DNA of 64,000 nt from Sclerurus mexicanus (Eukaryota; Chordata; Aves; Passeriformes; Furnariidae). The translations under genes were made by a program, and so were the position numbers. The notes under the pieces are model-generated. The model saw nothing but the letters and a program-made list of their open reading frames with translations. It had not been told where the DNA came from and did no database searches. Shown here in pieces: positions 49,780 through 61,822 of the stretch (within the stretch, counting starts at the first letter, position 1; each line of letters begins with the position of its first letter). The stretch lies in assembly GCA_013396755.1 (NCBI GenBank), contig VWZF01002383.1, positions 112,813 through 176,812 of the forward strand. The letters run 5' to 3'.

Positions 49780-50190
49780 AAGTCTTATGGAGAATGGCTG
49801 AAGGAGCTGGGGTTGTTTATCTCAGAGAAAAGGAGGCTCAGGAGAGAACTTATCACCTTCTATAACTTTCTGAAAGGAGGTTGTAGCGAGGTGGGAGTTG
49901 GGCTCTTCTCTCAAGTAATAAAGCAACAGGACAAGAGGAAACAGCTACAGTTTGCACCAGGGAAGGTTCAAGTTGAATATTAGGACGACTTTCTTCACTG
50001 AAAGGGTGGTCAGGCATTGGAACAGAATGTTCAGGAAAGTGGTGGAATTACTATCTCTGGGAGTGTTTAAAAAACATGTGGATGTGACACAAACATGGTT
50101 TTGTGGTGGACTTTGCAGAGCTGGGTTAACAGTTGGATTCAATGATATTGCAGGTCTTTTGCAGCCTAAAGGGTTTTATGATTATATGAA
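49780..50190 (+). mobile_element. CR1 LINE 3' end, 5'-truncated
   Basis: Begins in late ORF2 (GGCTGAAGGAGCTGGGGTTG, then GAGAAAAGGAGGCTCAGGAG) and passes CTTTCTTCACTGAAAGGGTG. It goes on through GGAACAGAATGTTCAGGAAA to the 3' end (GGATTCAATGATATTGCAGG, then GTTTTATGATTATATG). It is about 410 bases and more diverged than the 39 kb copy, with several small indels. The open frame at 49952-50230 lies inside it and is not a gene. Confidence 0.9.
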
Positions 50191-53100
50191 AAATTACTCC
50201 ATTTGGACTGAATTAAAGGAGCATAAATGATGGTAGTACTCAAAGTAACCTTTTTTTAAAAAACAAATAAACAAACAAACATGAATAGTTAAAATGAGGC
50301 TCCTGGAAACAATAAGGCACTGACTAGTAAGTAGTTAGAACTCTTGGCCCAACTACTGGTGTAGCTAAATCTGCATTTAAAAGCTTCGTTTTGGGAATGC
50401 CTTAAAAAAATAGGAAGGCAAAATAGGATGTTGTGTAATTTCTAGCATAGAGTTTTGTTTTTCTAAATCTCCAGCAAACACTTCAGTTTGTCATTTCTTG
50501 ATTAAAAAAATAATGTAAAAAGAGGAGCCATAGCAAATATAATTCAAAAAAACTAATGAGCACTGAATCTTCAGAACTCCTACTAAGCATTTTCTTAGAC
50601 AAGGAATCTCTGGGCTGAAATTCTCACATGCAACAAAACTTCTTTTCTCTGTCTTTGGTTGTAGAATTATCAGAAGCGTAAAACAACAAACCAAAGCATC
50701 TCTATTTCCACAGTTTTGTCAATGTTCAAAACCAGCAGAAAACAGGATGCCTCTTTCAGCTTCTGTTTATTATGTTTAACTTTTTACACAAAGAAAAAAA
50801 GCTCTGCCGAACTGGAGGCCATTGCTGATTTCTAATGCAATCAGCAAATACAAACTGGGCACCTGATACCAACCAAGAAGCTGGCCCACTTCTTACCTTT
50901 GCTAGGCCAGTTAACTCCTCAAATTCTTTCTCCCCTTTCCAAGAAAATAATGCATGAGACTGCAGTGTGCAGTTTAGTATCTGCAACTTTAGAATGTCCT
51001 CTGCCATAGAATTTAAACAAGAAGCAGGAACCTACACCAAGACAAGGCAAAAACATCCCAGAATTTAAGATATGAAGTCTTTCTTTGCCCAGTGCATTTG
51101 CTAGTTACCAAAAATAGCAGACTCTTTGGTGAAATGAAAAGTACCCCTTAGACCAGAATCAGAAAATCCATGGCATGTATTATTTGTGACATGGAGTAGC
51201 TGTGATTTGCAGGTAAGAGTGTCAGAAAGAAAAGGAACTAAACCATAAAGCAGATCTTTTCATATGAAACACAGCTTCATATATCCTCCAGTGAGTTATT
51301 TCACTTGCCTGCTGTCTCTTATCCAGCCTGGTTGTCATGTCCCCATGTGCATACCCCTATAAGCACAGCCACTTTGGACATGCTGTCACTTGTAGCCATT
51401 CTGTGTTTGGCTCCCTTTGGAGAGAGGTTGTTCATGATGAGATTGGGCGAACTACTTGGGGATTCCCACACTTGCCTTGGGGGAACTCGCCTTGGGGAAA
51501 AGTGTTCAAACCTGTGAGCTGGAGGATGACAAATTTGGGAGGGTGCAGCTCACGGACACATCCCACTCCCCATGGGAGTTCACGGGTGGATGGGCTGGCG
51601 ATTAGAACCATAGCACCCATGTGCTAAGAAGATGCCTCTGTAGTGACACATCTTCAGTCAGAATAATTAATGCCATTAACTTCAGAGAAACTACCCAGGC
51701 TGCTCTACCTGGCAGTCTGGCCACCCAGATGAAAGAGGTAATGCTGTGTCTTTTTCTTTGTGTACTATGTGTTCACATTTCCCACAAACACAGAAACTTA
51801 AAGCTGTATTTCCAATAAATTTCAGCTTCTATCAATCACAGCTAACAACACCCTGTGCCCCTGTGATTAATTCAGATATATGTACGTAATTGTTTGTTTT
51901 GGCAGGTTCTGTTCATTGCACAGTAACTTACGGCCTGAATTTCAGAAAGCCCAAACCACAGGTTGAAGTCAGCAAGCACTGTAATTGCTTCACCACTTGC
52001 AGAGTCAGGCAGTTAATGCTGCCTGGCTTCCAAACACCATTGTCATTCCCTAAAGCACTTCCTCTGTCACCTACCTTCACAAATTGCTCATGATAACTGT
52101 TAGGAAGATGAGGACGTTGAGGTAATTAAGAATCAGACACATATTTTGAAATGATAAAATAATAAATCTGTCTTACCCTTGAAACAGGCAATTGTATAAA
52201 TTGTTCTTGCTGCTATTTAGAGCCTTGCATTCCCTCCATGTAGCATGAACCCATTACATCTGCACAACTAATAGATAATATAAAGCCCCAGTGTAAGAGA
52301 AGATCTCAGCCTGAGTGCTCTTTGTTTTACAGGCTGTACAGGCAGTTTGCTACTCGGGTACCTAAACAGCTCAGCTTCAGAAACAGCCCAAGTGTCACCC
52401 TGAAGCTGAGACATGCTTTTCCAGATACTTCAATAGTCACTTTCAAAAGGTGTCCTTTGATTTCCCAGTTGAAAGGTCTGGGTCCAGCTCTCTTTTCTCC
52501 AGCTGTTTGCTCCCCAGAGCTGTGGTACTAAGAAACCACTTAATATTGATCTCTCCCAGTCCATTCTTCACGATGACCTTTTAAGTTGACCCTTTTGACA
52601 AAACATTTTCCATAATGTTTTATGTTCCAAAAGACCAGCACACCTTTCAGACAGTCTGGTTTTCTAGGCACAGGCCGATCTTCAACAGGAATGCCTCTCT
52701 TCCCTTCTGCCTCAAAGTATAAATGGCATTTTGTTACACACACGCATTTTTCACAAAGTGCTCTGTTGCCCCAGTCCTTAGTGTTTGTTGGCCTCCCTGC
52801 TAACCTCTGTCATGCCTGTGGTTTACCAGAAGTGACTTTATATCTGCTTGCAGATCACTGATGAGGATGCTGAGTACCTGGGGCAGATCCATGGGGAAGA
52901 TATATATCCCCATTCAGTGACCTCCCTGCAGACAGAAGCTTGGTCTGTCAATGAGCTCATTATTTTTCCTGCCAACCTGGGCTTTTTTCTTCCCTATAAT
53001 TCTATGTTTTTAATCAGAGGATTGTGAGTTCCTAAATAAAAAGTCTTTACACAGTGTAAGACTGGTATATCAATGCAGCTATCTTTAATCGTTAAATGTC

Positions 53101-54999
53101 ATCTTATTGAAGAATGAAATCATATTTGTTTGACAAGATTTGTGCTATTCAGAACTTTGTGCTAAGCAGTAGTAACTATATTCTTATAATTTATTTTTTA
53201 ATTTTTTTAATCAAACCCTTATATAAGCCTTTCTGGAATTTTAACTTCAATTTACATCAGGTTGGACCATGAAATAATGCTCCATGGAGTGAGACAATAG
53301 GAGATTATCCTCTCCCACCCATCATTAGGCATTTTGTTCTGCACAGTGTTGCACAAGGTGGTTGCAATCCGTTTATAAGAACTGAGGAATTTTTGAAATA
53401 TAGTCTAGTAATACTATAAAAAATATTTCCCTCCAAAGCAGGCAAAGACAGATGGAAAAATAACTTTTTATCCTTTCTTAGGATGATGTACAGAGCACTG
53501 AACTGATAAAATATTGGATACATTCTATTTGGAAGTTGCCAAGACAATCCCAAAATGAATTACTAATGAGTAATATTTATTTCTGTTTGTTTATTTAGAT
53601 GTATTATTATAGAACAGTTTCTTGGAAGAGACCTTGCTTTCACTCAAATATTTATTTTTCAGAGCTCAAACCCTTTCAATAACTTTGCTTATCTGCTTTT
53701 TTTCAAAGCAAGAACTCTGGGCATTCCTGGACCTCTTGACTGTACTCAATTTTAAGTAAAATGTGCCTTTGATAAGCCAAGAGTTTAAATATTCTATTAC
53801 ATTTTATTTGGTGTCCTATTGGGAAACACAACCTTTTTCCCCCTCCAAGTTTACTTGGAGGTGCCTGGTCAGTAATGGTGCTTGTCACACTAGAGCCTTC
53901 CTTTGAGGCTCAGTTCCCTGAGCATCTGCATGGACTGGGTCCCAGACATCTTCCAGATCTTGAATGAGTGACCCTGCTGGAATATCAGTTGCTGCAAGAG
54001 AGTATCAGGGATCAGGGCTGCTAGGCCAGCCCTGGAAAGCTGGATGAGCACCTGAGGTGGATTGATGTCACAATCCGGGGGAAGCCCACATGGCATTTTT
54101 ACTGATTGAGAGCTGTAACCACGGTCAGAGCTCACCTTAGTCACACAGTTGCAAGCACAGACACAATCAGATAAGGGCATTGTGGTTGCTGTACCACCAC
54201 CTCTCTCCTAGGGCCCTGGGAATTCTGACCCTAGAGGCTGGCAGGTGGTCCAAGTCATTACTCATCTTAGAAACTGATAAGGGCTGTCAGAAAGTCAAAG
54301 CCTGCCATTTCAGGCTGTGCCACAGCTACTTTTTCTTCATTTCTTCCCAACCAGTGTGAGTCAACAGGCCACCACAGTGTGGGACAACCCTGTCTATATG
54401 CTGAAGGCACAGGCATGCAATGTGGTACAGGAACAGGAAATGTTTTACTCAGTACAAAGTACTTTGCTGCTGAGATATTGATGTGCCCAGGTTACTGTGT
54501 GCCTTGTTACTGCCTCACTCAAGGCCTTCTCTCCTTCCACAACACTGAGTTGTGAAAGAAGCAGAAAAGCAAGCTGATTATGTACAACAGAGTTGTGTCT
54601 CATCACAGCCTAACACCACCTAGTCAAGACCATGGGCACATTTCAGCAGGAAAAGTGGGAACAACTCCTATCAATCCTTGCACAGTTGCTCCTCTGCACC
54701 CTTCTTCTGTACCCTTCTGTACTCAGCTTCTGTGATGATCTGTCTCAGCATGCCTATCCACACAACTGAGTCTACCTCCCACAACAGATCAGACTTGGCA
54801 GGAGCTTGGCTAAAATGCAGAGCTTTAAAAAAACCCATTTCTACTTAATGCCTTTTCTGAGCATGTGTTTTAGAATTGTCATGTCAGGTTATAGGTCTGG
54901 AGACTGTAGGAAGAGGCTGCTAGAATGGTGAACATTCTCATCATCTACATTAGACCTCATCAGCTGGTCTAAAAAAGACATGAAACCCAAGCACAATTG
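50191..54999. other. Unique region, 4.8 kb, no gene supported
   Basis: Single-copy DNA. A GC-richer patch at 51300-51620 contains two CGCCTTGGGG/TGCCTTGGGG words 18 bases apart. The minus strand at 53890-54180 is open for 96 codons with protein-like composition (VLIQLSRAGLAALIPDTLLQ) and no family that I recognise. A plus-strand acceptor-like TGTTTTACAG at 52323-52332 precedes an open run to 52531, without a donor that I trust. Confidence 0.5.
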
Positions 55000-55305
55000 C
55001 AAGGAAACACTCTAAGAGATGAATGCTCAACTGTATGGGTGCAATATATTTGACAAGTAGCTGGGTTGCTGTTTTTGGAGAAGGATCTGTGGGATTGTAA
55101 TAGATCACAAGCAGAACACAACAATGTTGCACTGTTATGAAAAAGGCAAACAGCGTACCATGATATATAAACACAGGTGGAGTTGGCAAAACACCCAATG
55201 TATCAGTAAGAACTGAGTAGGAATATCTTGTCCAGTTTTGGGCACTCTGGTTCAATGAAGATGGGAGCCAACGGGGGAGTGCCAGAAGAAGAGCAATGTG
55301 AGTGC
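55000..55305 (+). mobile_element. Old CR1 LINE fragment (ORF2 region)
   Basis: Words follow diverged CR1 ORF2 between the KKDLGV-like and VQRR-like regions: CACAAGCAGAACACAACAAT, then AAAAAGGCAAACAGCGTACC. Further along are GAACTGAGTAGGAATATCTT, CAGTTTTGGGCACTCTGGTT and GGGAGTGCCAGAAGAAGAGC. There is no 3' end or tail. Many indels break the frame, so it is an old insertion, read on the plus strand. Confidence 0.65.
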
Positions 55306-55339
55306 CTCTGTACTGTGGAACTATTTTACCCGCTAAAAT

Positions 55340-56100
55340 TGGCTGTAGGCAGACAGTTCCTTGGCCTGAGCTAACTCATCAGGTATGTCCTGCAGCTCTC
55401 CTGGAGAGTGCTAACTCTCCCAGGTCAAACTGGGCCAGTGACCTGTCGCCATGACCTAAAGGGTTATCCAGCCTCTAGGTATATAGAGATCATCACTCTG
55501 GGTTTGCAGGATTTTTTAATACACAAGGACACAGAGCCTTTGTCTTTTAAATTTCTGTATTTTATCATCTATCACCATACATGCAACACAAAAATCACCA
55601 CTAGCAAGTACACATATTATTAACAAAGTTTATTTAGATCGCAGGCCATTAAAAATTATGATCAGCAATCAATATAGCATTAACCAATGGTATAGCAACA
55701 ATCAGTTGTGTAGCAACAAATAGCCAACAACCATGAACAGTGTCAACTAAGTAGTGTATATACTGTTACAGGTTACTACAAACTCGTCATTAGTGAAGCA
55801 AGCTTATCAACAGTGTAGAAATGCATATGTTTATGACAGATTGCTTACATAGATGATTAATATCGGTGTCAGGTGAATTAGACAGGTTGCAGAAGAGACC
55901 AAAGCACCCAGAGGCGAGAGGACAAACCAAACTGACTCCAAATGTGGGCCCAAAGCGTGGCTCGTAAAATAACAGAGAGACTCTCATTTCTGAGATTATC
56001 TCACATCACAGAACTTGCAGTCATACAGCTTGGTCCCCAGTAAGAGTCCAAGATCTTGTAGAGAGTTCACGTAGAGAATTCAACCTGGATAGAAAAGTGT
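55340..56100 (-). mobile_element. Possible diverged LTR, minus strand
   Basis: On the minus strand AATAAAC (from GTTTATT at 55629-55635) could be a polyadenylation signal, and GGGCCCACATTTGG (near 55945) resembles the primer-side sequence of bird LTR elements (the family's C-A-C-A-T-T-G-G-G-type motif). The block is AT-rich with several AGCAACAA words and has no relatives elsewhere in the window. No LTR ends or internal genes are visible, so this is a weak call; it may equally be unique DNA. Confidence 0.28.
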
Positions 56101-58111
56101 GTGCAGCACGTGTTGTTCTCAGTTGTTTTACCCATTTTGGATGAAAATTAGGTTCTTTTCATATCACAGAGATTTAAGAGGGCATAGACATCATCACTTC
56201 AAGCAGCCAATAGATGCTGCAAACTTTTTCACATATAACAGATGTTTTCTGACTTTTTCAGATCTAGTTTTATTTTTCCAGACTCTTTTCCACCTTTGCA
56301 GATTATAAGAGGTCAGTACAGTCCCTTGTTTTTGCCTTTGCTGGTGTTATCTCAGGATGCCTCTTGTTTCCAGGTACCCTGAGCGTACTTCAAAGCTGTT
56401 GCACTTTTCAAGGATGTTCTTGGTTCCCATGCCTGGATCCCAGGCTCACAGCTCCCAGGCTGGCAGCAATTTTCTCTGTCAATATTTTCCAGAATACACT
56501 TTCTTCTGTTCAGGAATCTCCCCCTTCTAATCAGGTTGTATCTGGGGTGGCTCAGATTATTTGTTTTATACCTACTTCCCAGAAATACTCTCTGATGTTG
56601 TTTGAATTAGTGGCATCACCATACAAAAGACAGCTTTTGTCTGTGCACACTGCTCAGACTCGTTGAAATAAATGCCTCCTGTAAAAGTTTTGGGGCATAA
56701 TCCTTAGTGTTGTTTTTCATCCTCAGATGAATCTGTGGATTTCATTAATTTGATCTGAAATTGGGGAGTGTTTGAGACTCACTGATGTATAGAGAAACAC
56801 ACACCAATGCACTTTGTGATGAGGTCCTAAATAATCTCCAGAGTCATCTCTTGTGGAGAACTTGGACCAAAAAGACTAAGACCAAAGTCTTAGGTATTTG
56901 AACATCTACTGGGTGTTGTAGATGCCAGCATCAGGCATTCAAGCTGTATCTAAATCTACTGATTTCTTTGGTGTTTGTACTTCTGAGTGAGCTGTCCTGT
57001 GTTATACTGAGTCGGTAGTTCAAAAACAGCTCTTTAAATTGGTTTGGAGTCTATCATGGGAGAAGAGAGAGCCCTCCACTTCACACAGGACAAAATGCTT
57101 TCTCAGAGGAACATATGGATATGTAGTAGGAGTCCATTACAAAAACGAGGTTCCTTTTGCTGTTGTGGGTTTTTTGCTTCAGAGTTGAGGTGGAAAAAGG
57201 CTGGATCCCCATGAACTGTCTGCGATGTAAAAGCACAGAGGGTGTGATCTGAGAGAGAGAGGGGATCCATTCCATTACTGTGCCAATAAGCTTTCAAATA
57301 ATAAGGAGCACTTGTATGGGTCTGTCCCTTGACTACCATCCTTGTGAGAAGGCTTTTAATCTGAATGACACAGCGCTTCTGCTATCGCTTCAAGGATACC
57401 CTGTGTGACAATTATGTTTTCCTTCTTGTATTGCTCAGGAAAGGCTCTAGTTTTGCCCTTGTTCTGTGAAAATACACACAGACCCACCAGAGGGGTAGCT
57501 GGAACTTACTTTTGTCAAGATGGCCTGATCTTTGCATGTCTGCTCCCTGTAATGCCTTGGAAAACCTAGCCTGGGCCTCCAGGATCCCACAAGAGAGAGC
57601 AACCCTAGGAACACAATGGAGGAAAACAACAGAATATGCTGGGAGGGTATGACCACAGTGTCTTCAGCAAGAGTCTCAGCTAATTCTGTACCCTGTCCCC
57701 AGTTTGGGCTGGTAAAAGAGATTTAGGGGAGTGACATAAAAAGAGTGCATGTGTGAGGAGATAGTTACTGAGCCAGAGATAACAAGACTGCTTAGTAGTC
57801 TTAAATGGGCTTTCCCCTCACTAGCTGATCTAATCAGTTTCTGAATAAATCTAAACTTCAGGCAGCCACAAGATCACGTAATGATTAATCCACTGACAAA
57901 TTCTTAACTTTTCAACCCTGGCCATGATCTCCTTTAAAGTTTTAAACATGCTGCCTGAGAATTTAATCAGTTGATCTTTACATATTTTATTGTGAGAAAT
58001 GAGAAATATGAATTCCTATTCATTGCTACATACCATTCATGACTATGTATACCTTTCCTCATCTAAAAAGCTAATATTTGCAATTTTGGCACCACAATAT
58101 TAAAAAGATGT
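56101..58111. other. Unique region, 2 kb
   Basis: Single-copy DNA with no supported gene or repeat. The 100-codon plus-strand frame at 56364-56666 is closed on both sides and has no domain. Confidence 0.5.
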
Positions 58112-58578
58112 TAAGCTATTAGAGGATGTCCAAAGGAGGGCCATGAGGATGCTGAAGGGTCTGGAGGGGAAACTGCATGAAGAGCAGCTGAGGGCATTTG
58201 GTCTGTTCAGCCTGGAGAGGAGGAGATTGAGGGGAGACCTCATTGCAGTTACAATTTCCCCACGAGGGGAAGTGGAGGAGCAGGCACTGATCTCTTCTCT
58301 GTGGTGACCAGTGACAGGACCTGAGGAAACAGCATGAAGTTGTGTCAGCAGAGGTTTAGGCTGGATATCAGGCAAAGGCTTTTCACCCAAAGGATGGCTG
58401 AGTACTGGAACAGGGTACCCAGGGAAGTGGTCACAGCACCAAGCCTGGCAGAGTTCAAAAAGCATTTGGACAACGCTCTCAGGCACATGATGTGACTTTT
58501 AGGGTGTCCTGTGCAGGGCCAGGAGTTGGACTCAATGATCTTAATGGGTTCCTTCCAGCTCAGCATATTCTATGATCC
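58112..58578 (+). mobile_element. CR1 LINE 3' end, longest uninterrupted copy
   Basis: Starts in ORF2 C-terminal sequence (GGATGTCCAAAGGAGGGCCA, then GCCTGGAGAGGAGGAGATTG). It runs through CATGAAGTTGTGTCAGCAGA and GGTTTAGGCTGGATATCAGG. TTTCACCCAAAGGATGGCTG and CAAAAAGCATTTGGACAACG follow before the 3' end (GGGCCAGGAGTTGGACTCAA, then CATATTCTATGATCCTAC). It is about 465 bases, 5'-truncated, collinear with CR1, and close to the 9359 and 41001 copies. The minus-strand frames here are antisense to it. Confidence 0.94.
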
Positions 58579-61564
58579 TACTCCATAGCTTTGACTGCTC
58601 TAGTCTTTTACTCTATATATTCTACTGTTTTCTTGGAGGAGGAAAGAATTGGAACAGCCCATAACATTCACATTATGATCATGAAGTGGCAGAGGATTAT
58701 TATTCTCTTTGTTCTCTTATCTTTTCTTAAGAATTCTTAGTGTTTGATTTTTTGATGGCTCCTGAGCATGACATTGAGACTTTATTGAAATTTTAAATGT
58801 TAACTTGAAGATCCTTTTTTTCTGCTTGCTGATATCTACTTTAGAGCCCATCACTGTTATGCATCGTTAAGAATGTTTATTTCCATGCGCAATACTTCAT
58901 ATTTATCAGCATCTCAACTGCCATTTTTCTCACAATCACTTGGTATTGTGAGCCATCTGCAACTCTTCACAGTTGAATTCCATTTTATTGCCTTAAATAA
59001 TAGAGTATCATCAGAAATTTTCATTACTTCATTTTTCCTGATGACATATGAACATGAGTTTCAGCACAGATCCTTTCAGAAGGCTACAAAATGCAAAACT
59101 TGTCTGTTAACTTATTAAGGGCATGCAATTACAAAAAAAATAAATTTCTTAATAGGTGAGCAGTAGATGTGCCTTTCCCTGTGATCTAGGTTTTTTTGTG
59201 TGTTTAGTAATTTTATGGGGACTCACATGGAAGAATCTACAGAGGATACCACTGAAAATTTCTAAAGATTCTGCCTTTTACTTTTTTTTGACTGTTGCAT
59301 TGATTGCACTTTTGCATAATAGTTTGCTCTGCTCTGATCAGGGCAAGATCTCACCACCCAACAGGTGCTACTGGTCCTTCACGCTGTATTGTACTTGGGG
59401 TTCTCATCATGTGATACAGAGATACAGTTTTCATTTTCGTCCTATACTCTACATCTGTAATATCATAGCATGAACAGTCTTTACATCATGCCTTCCCACA
59501 GTATCTTCACACAATTGTTGCAAAATCAATTCTGCTGTCATGACTTTTGTTTGCTCCGCTAGTTCCATAGCACAGATGAGAATTTCTCCAGCCCCTCCAC
59601 TGTCCTTTCTCATAAATAAAGGGCTGAATAATAAAGAACTTTTCAGAGAGGGCCTGTTGATGGCCTCTTAAACAATTTATTTGTAGTCAGCAGCTTTACC
59701 TCTTTCCCAAGCCTCTTGCACTGTGTACATTAGCTTTGTATTTAACCCAGAGTCCTAGTCTACTGTCAACCACTTCCCAGTTTTACTACCTGCTCTGAGA
59801 CACACACTTATGCAGTTCCTTTCTTTTCATCAGCATTTGAGGCCAGTCTTCAGCAATTACACTTTTTCCCAGGCATTGTGCCACAGCAGGATACAGTCCC
59901 AGTTGTAGCATTAAGAAGTGACATGCATCATTAGGCCTCTGAGACCCTCCCTGCACAGAGAAGAGGATGCTTTCAGTGGGAGTACCCAGCCACAAAAGCA
60001 TTAATTTCTTACTCTCTTTGAGGCAGCTAGAGGAGTATGATATTCATGGTTTTGTTCCTTCTCTCTCTTTTTGTAGCCCTGTGTATTTACAGATCAGGAA
60101 TGACTGTACATTTATAAAGATACTTGCCTGCAGGACTTCCCCCACTCCAATAGCTGGTGCAGGATTAAAGGTCACATTGGAGCCAGGAATTAGGGTACAA
60201 GAAGCAGCACAATACTGCACCCTGTCCCCATCATGGCTTTCCACGTAATACTGGTGCTTGAGCACACGGAGGGGCAACTAGGATACCATAGTGGGCTGCT
60301 CCCTCCTGGGGATACAAAGGGAGTAGAGGCCACTGGAGACACTGAGGATCATTGCACCATGTCCAAGGTCCACTTAGTGCTGATGGAGCTCTGCCATGGG
60401 CACTGCACTACATCAAGCCTGTGCTTTGCCTAAGTCCTTCTCTGAAACTCTGAAAATTCATTTTAACTATCATCATTGTTTGTCCACCAAAATCTTCATA
60501 TTCTGCACTTGTGACACTTAAGGGAGATGGAGTATACATTCATTTCCACATAGCAGATATACTTGGGCTCATGTCATGAAGGAAGGTACTAAAGTGAGTG
60601 GTGGCTTGGATGGAAAAGAAAGAGGAAGGCAGCTAAGTTACATGTGGTGGTTCTTTAGGATAAGATACCTGCTGAAGGCATTCACAGTGGATGTATTCCT
60701 CTTCTCTGACAAACTAGAGTCAGCATGAAGCTCCAAGAGGGATTTGGGGAGGGGGACTGTTTGGTGTGGTGAGCTAATCCTCTTCCTCAGCACACAGCCA
60801 TCTCCCTATTTTCCAGGAGATGCCTGAGATGGTGTTGCAAAGCGAAATGGGATGAAGTGTGGATCAAACAGAGACCCTTCACTGAGTGAAGTCATACAAG
60901 GAGTAAATCACAAGAATGGATTATGGCTGGATACAGAAAAGACCAGTTCAGAAAAGAGTCTGACAAAATTTCCATAATTAGCCACCTGAGGTAGCACTGG
61001 CTCATGCCTATGACAGAGGAGAAGCTACTCAGACCTCTTCATGCATCTTTCTGATGTTTATCCTGTTTTCTAGATTTCTCAGTTGAGCCAGAGGAGAGCA
61101 ATAGAGAAGAGCAGTTGAAAACCTTTAATCGTGATAGCTAATGTGGCTTGTAACACAGTAATTTTTTACCCACTGCAGATGTGTGGGACTGCCCCAGTAA
61201 CACTATATGAGTTGAAAATTGTGGGTCCTATCTTGTAGCAGCAAAATATAAAAGCACCTAAAATAGTGTATTCATTGGTTTTGCGTATACAGAGAGAATG
61301 GGTTAAGTGCTACATAGGAAAAATTGAAGTGAGGAAGCTTCAATCATCACTCTTAAATGCACTGAGCTAACCCATTATTTGCAGCCAGGAAACTGCTTTA
61401 GTAGGACTTTACCCCTTGACACTTCCCCATTCCAATCTCTCAAGTACTCAGCACCATTCACCCCTAGCTCTCCACAATTTACAGCTCCCTACATAAGACT
61501 ACATGGTCCTGTGTTGTGTGGCTTGCTCTCTTCCCTTCTCTCCCCTGTAGTCAATAACATGCAG
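58579..61564. other. Unique region, 3 kb, one candidate exon
   Basis: AT-rich single-copy DNA. The only item of note is a minus-strand coding-like stretch at 60128-60305, described under the findings, which has an acceptor-like start, a GC-type donor-like end and a frame break. No gene is supported. Confidence 0.5.
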
Positions 61565-61822
61565 CATAGAATCACAGAATCATAATGTATTAAGGAAAAG
61601 GACCTTAAAGATCATCTAGTCCCAAACCCCTCTGCCATGAGACCTCAAGGCCTTATCCAACCTGACTTTAAGCACTGCTAGTGTTGGGGCATCCTCCCCA
61701 ACCTCCGTGGTTAACCTGTTCCAGTGTCTAACCACCCCCACAGTGAAAAATTTCTTCCTACCATCTAACCTAAATTTCCCCTTTCAATTTGTGCCCACCA
61801 GACTGCGACCAGTCTCTAGAAT
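61565..61822 (-). mobile_element. CR1 LINE 3' end, 5'-truncated
   Basis: On the plus strand the reversed tail reads CATAGAATCACAGAATCATA. It continues with GACCTTAAAGATCATCTAGT, CCAAACCCCTCTGCCATGAG, GTTGGGGCATCCTCCCCAAC and CAGTGAAAAATTTCTTCCTA. It ends after GCCCACCAGACTGCGACCAG. This is a CR1 3' end of ~258 bases from a subtype (CCATGAGACCTCAAGGCC) not otherwise present in the window except for partial resemblance to the 11.7-kb copy's end (CCATGGCAGCAGGGTTG in reverse). Confidence 0.93.

Noticed and set aside
49952..50230. 92-codon frame and other frames within CR1 pieces (34290-34634, 40921-41292, 58100-58486)
   Set aside because: Sense or antisense shadows of CR1 LINE sequence.
53843..53860. 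7-bp stem (CTCCAAG / CTTGGAG) hairpin with a TTTA loop
   Set aside because: Too short and too common to mean anything without conservation.
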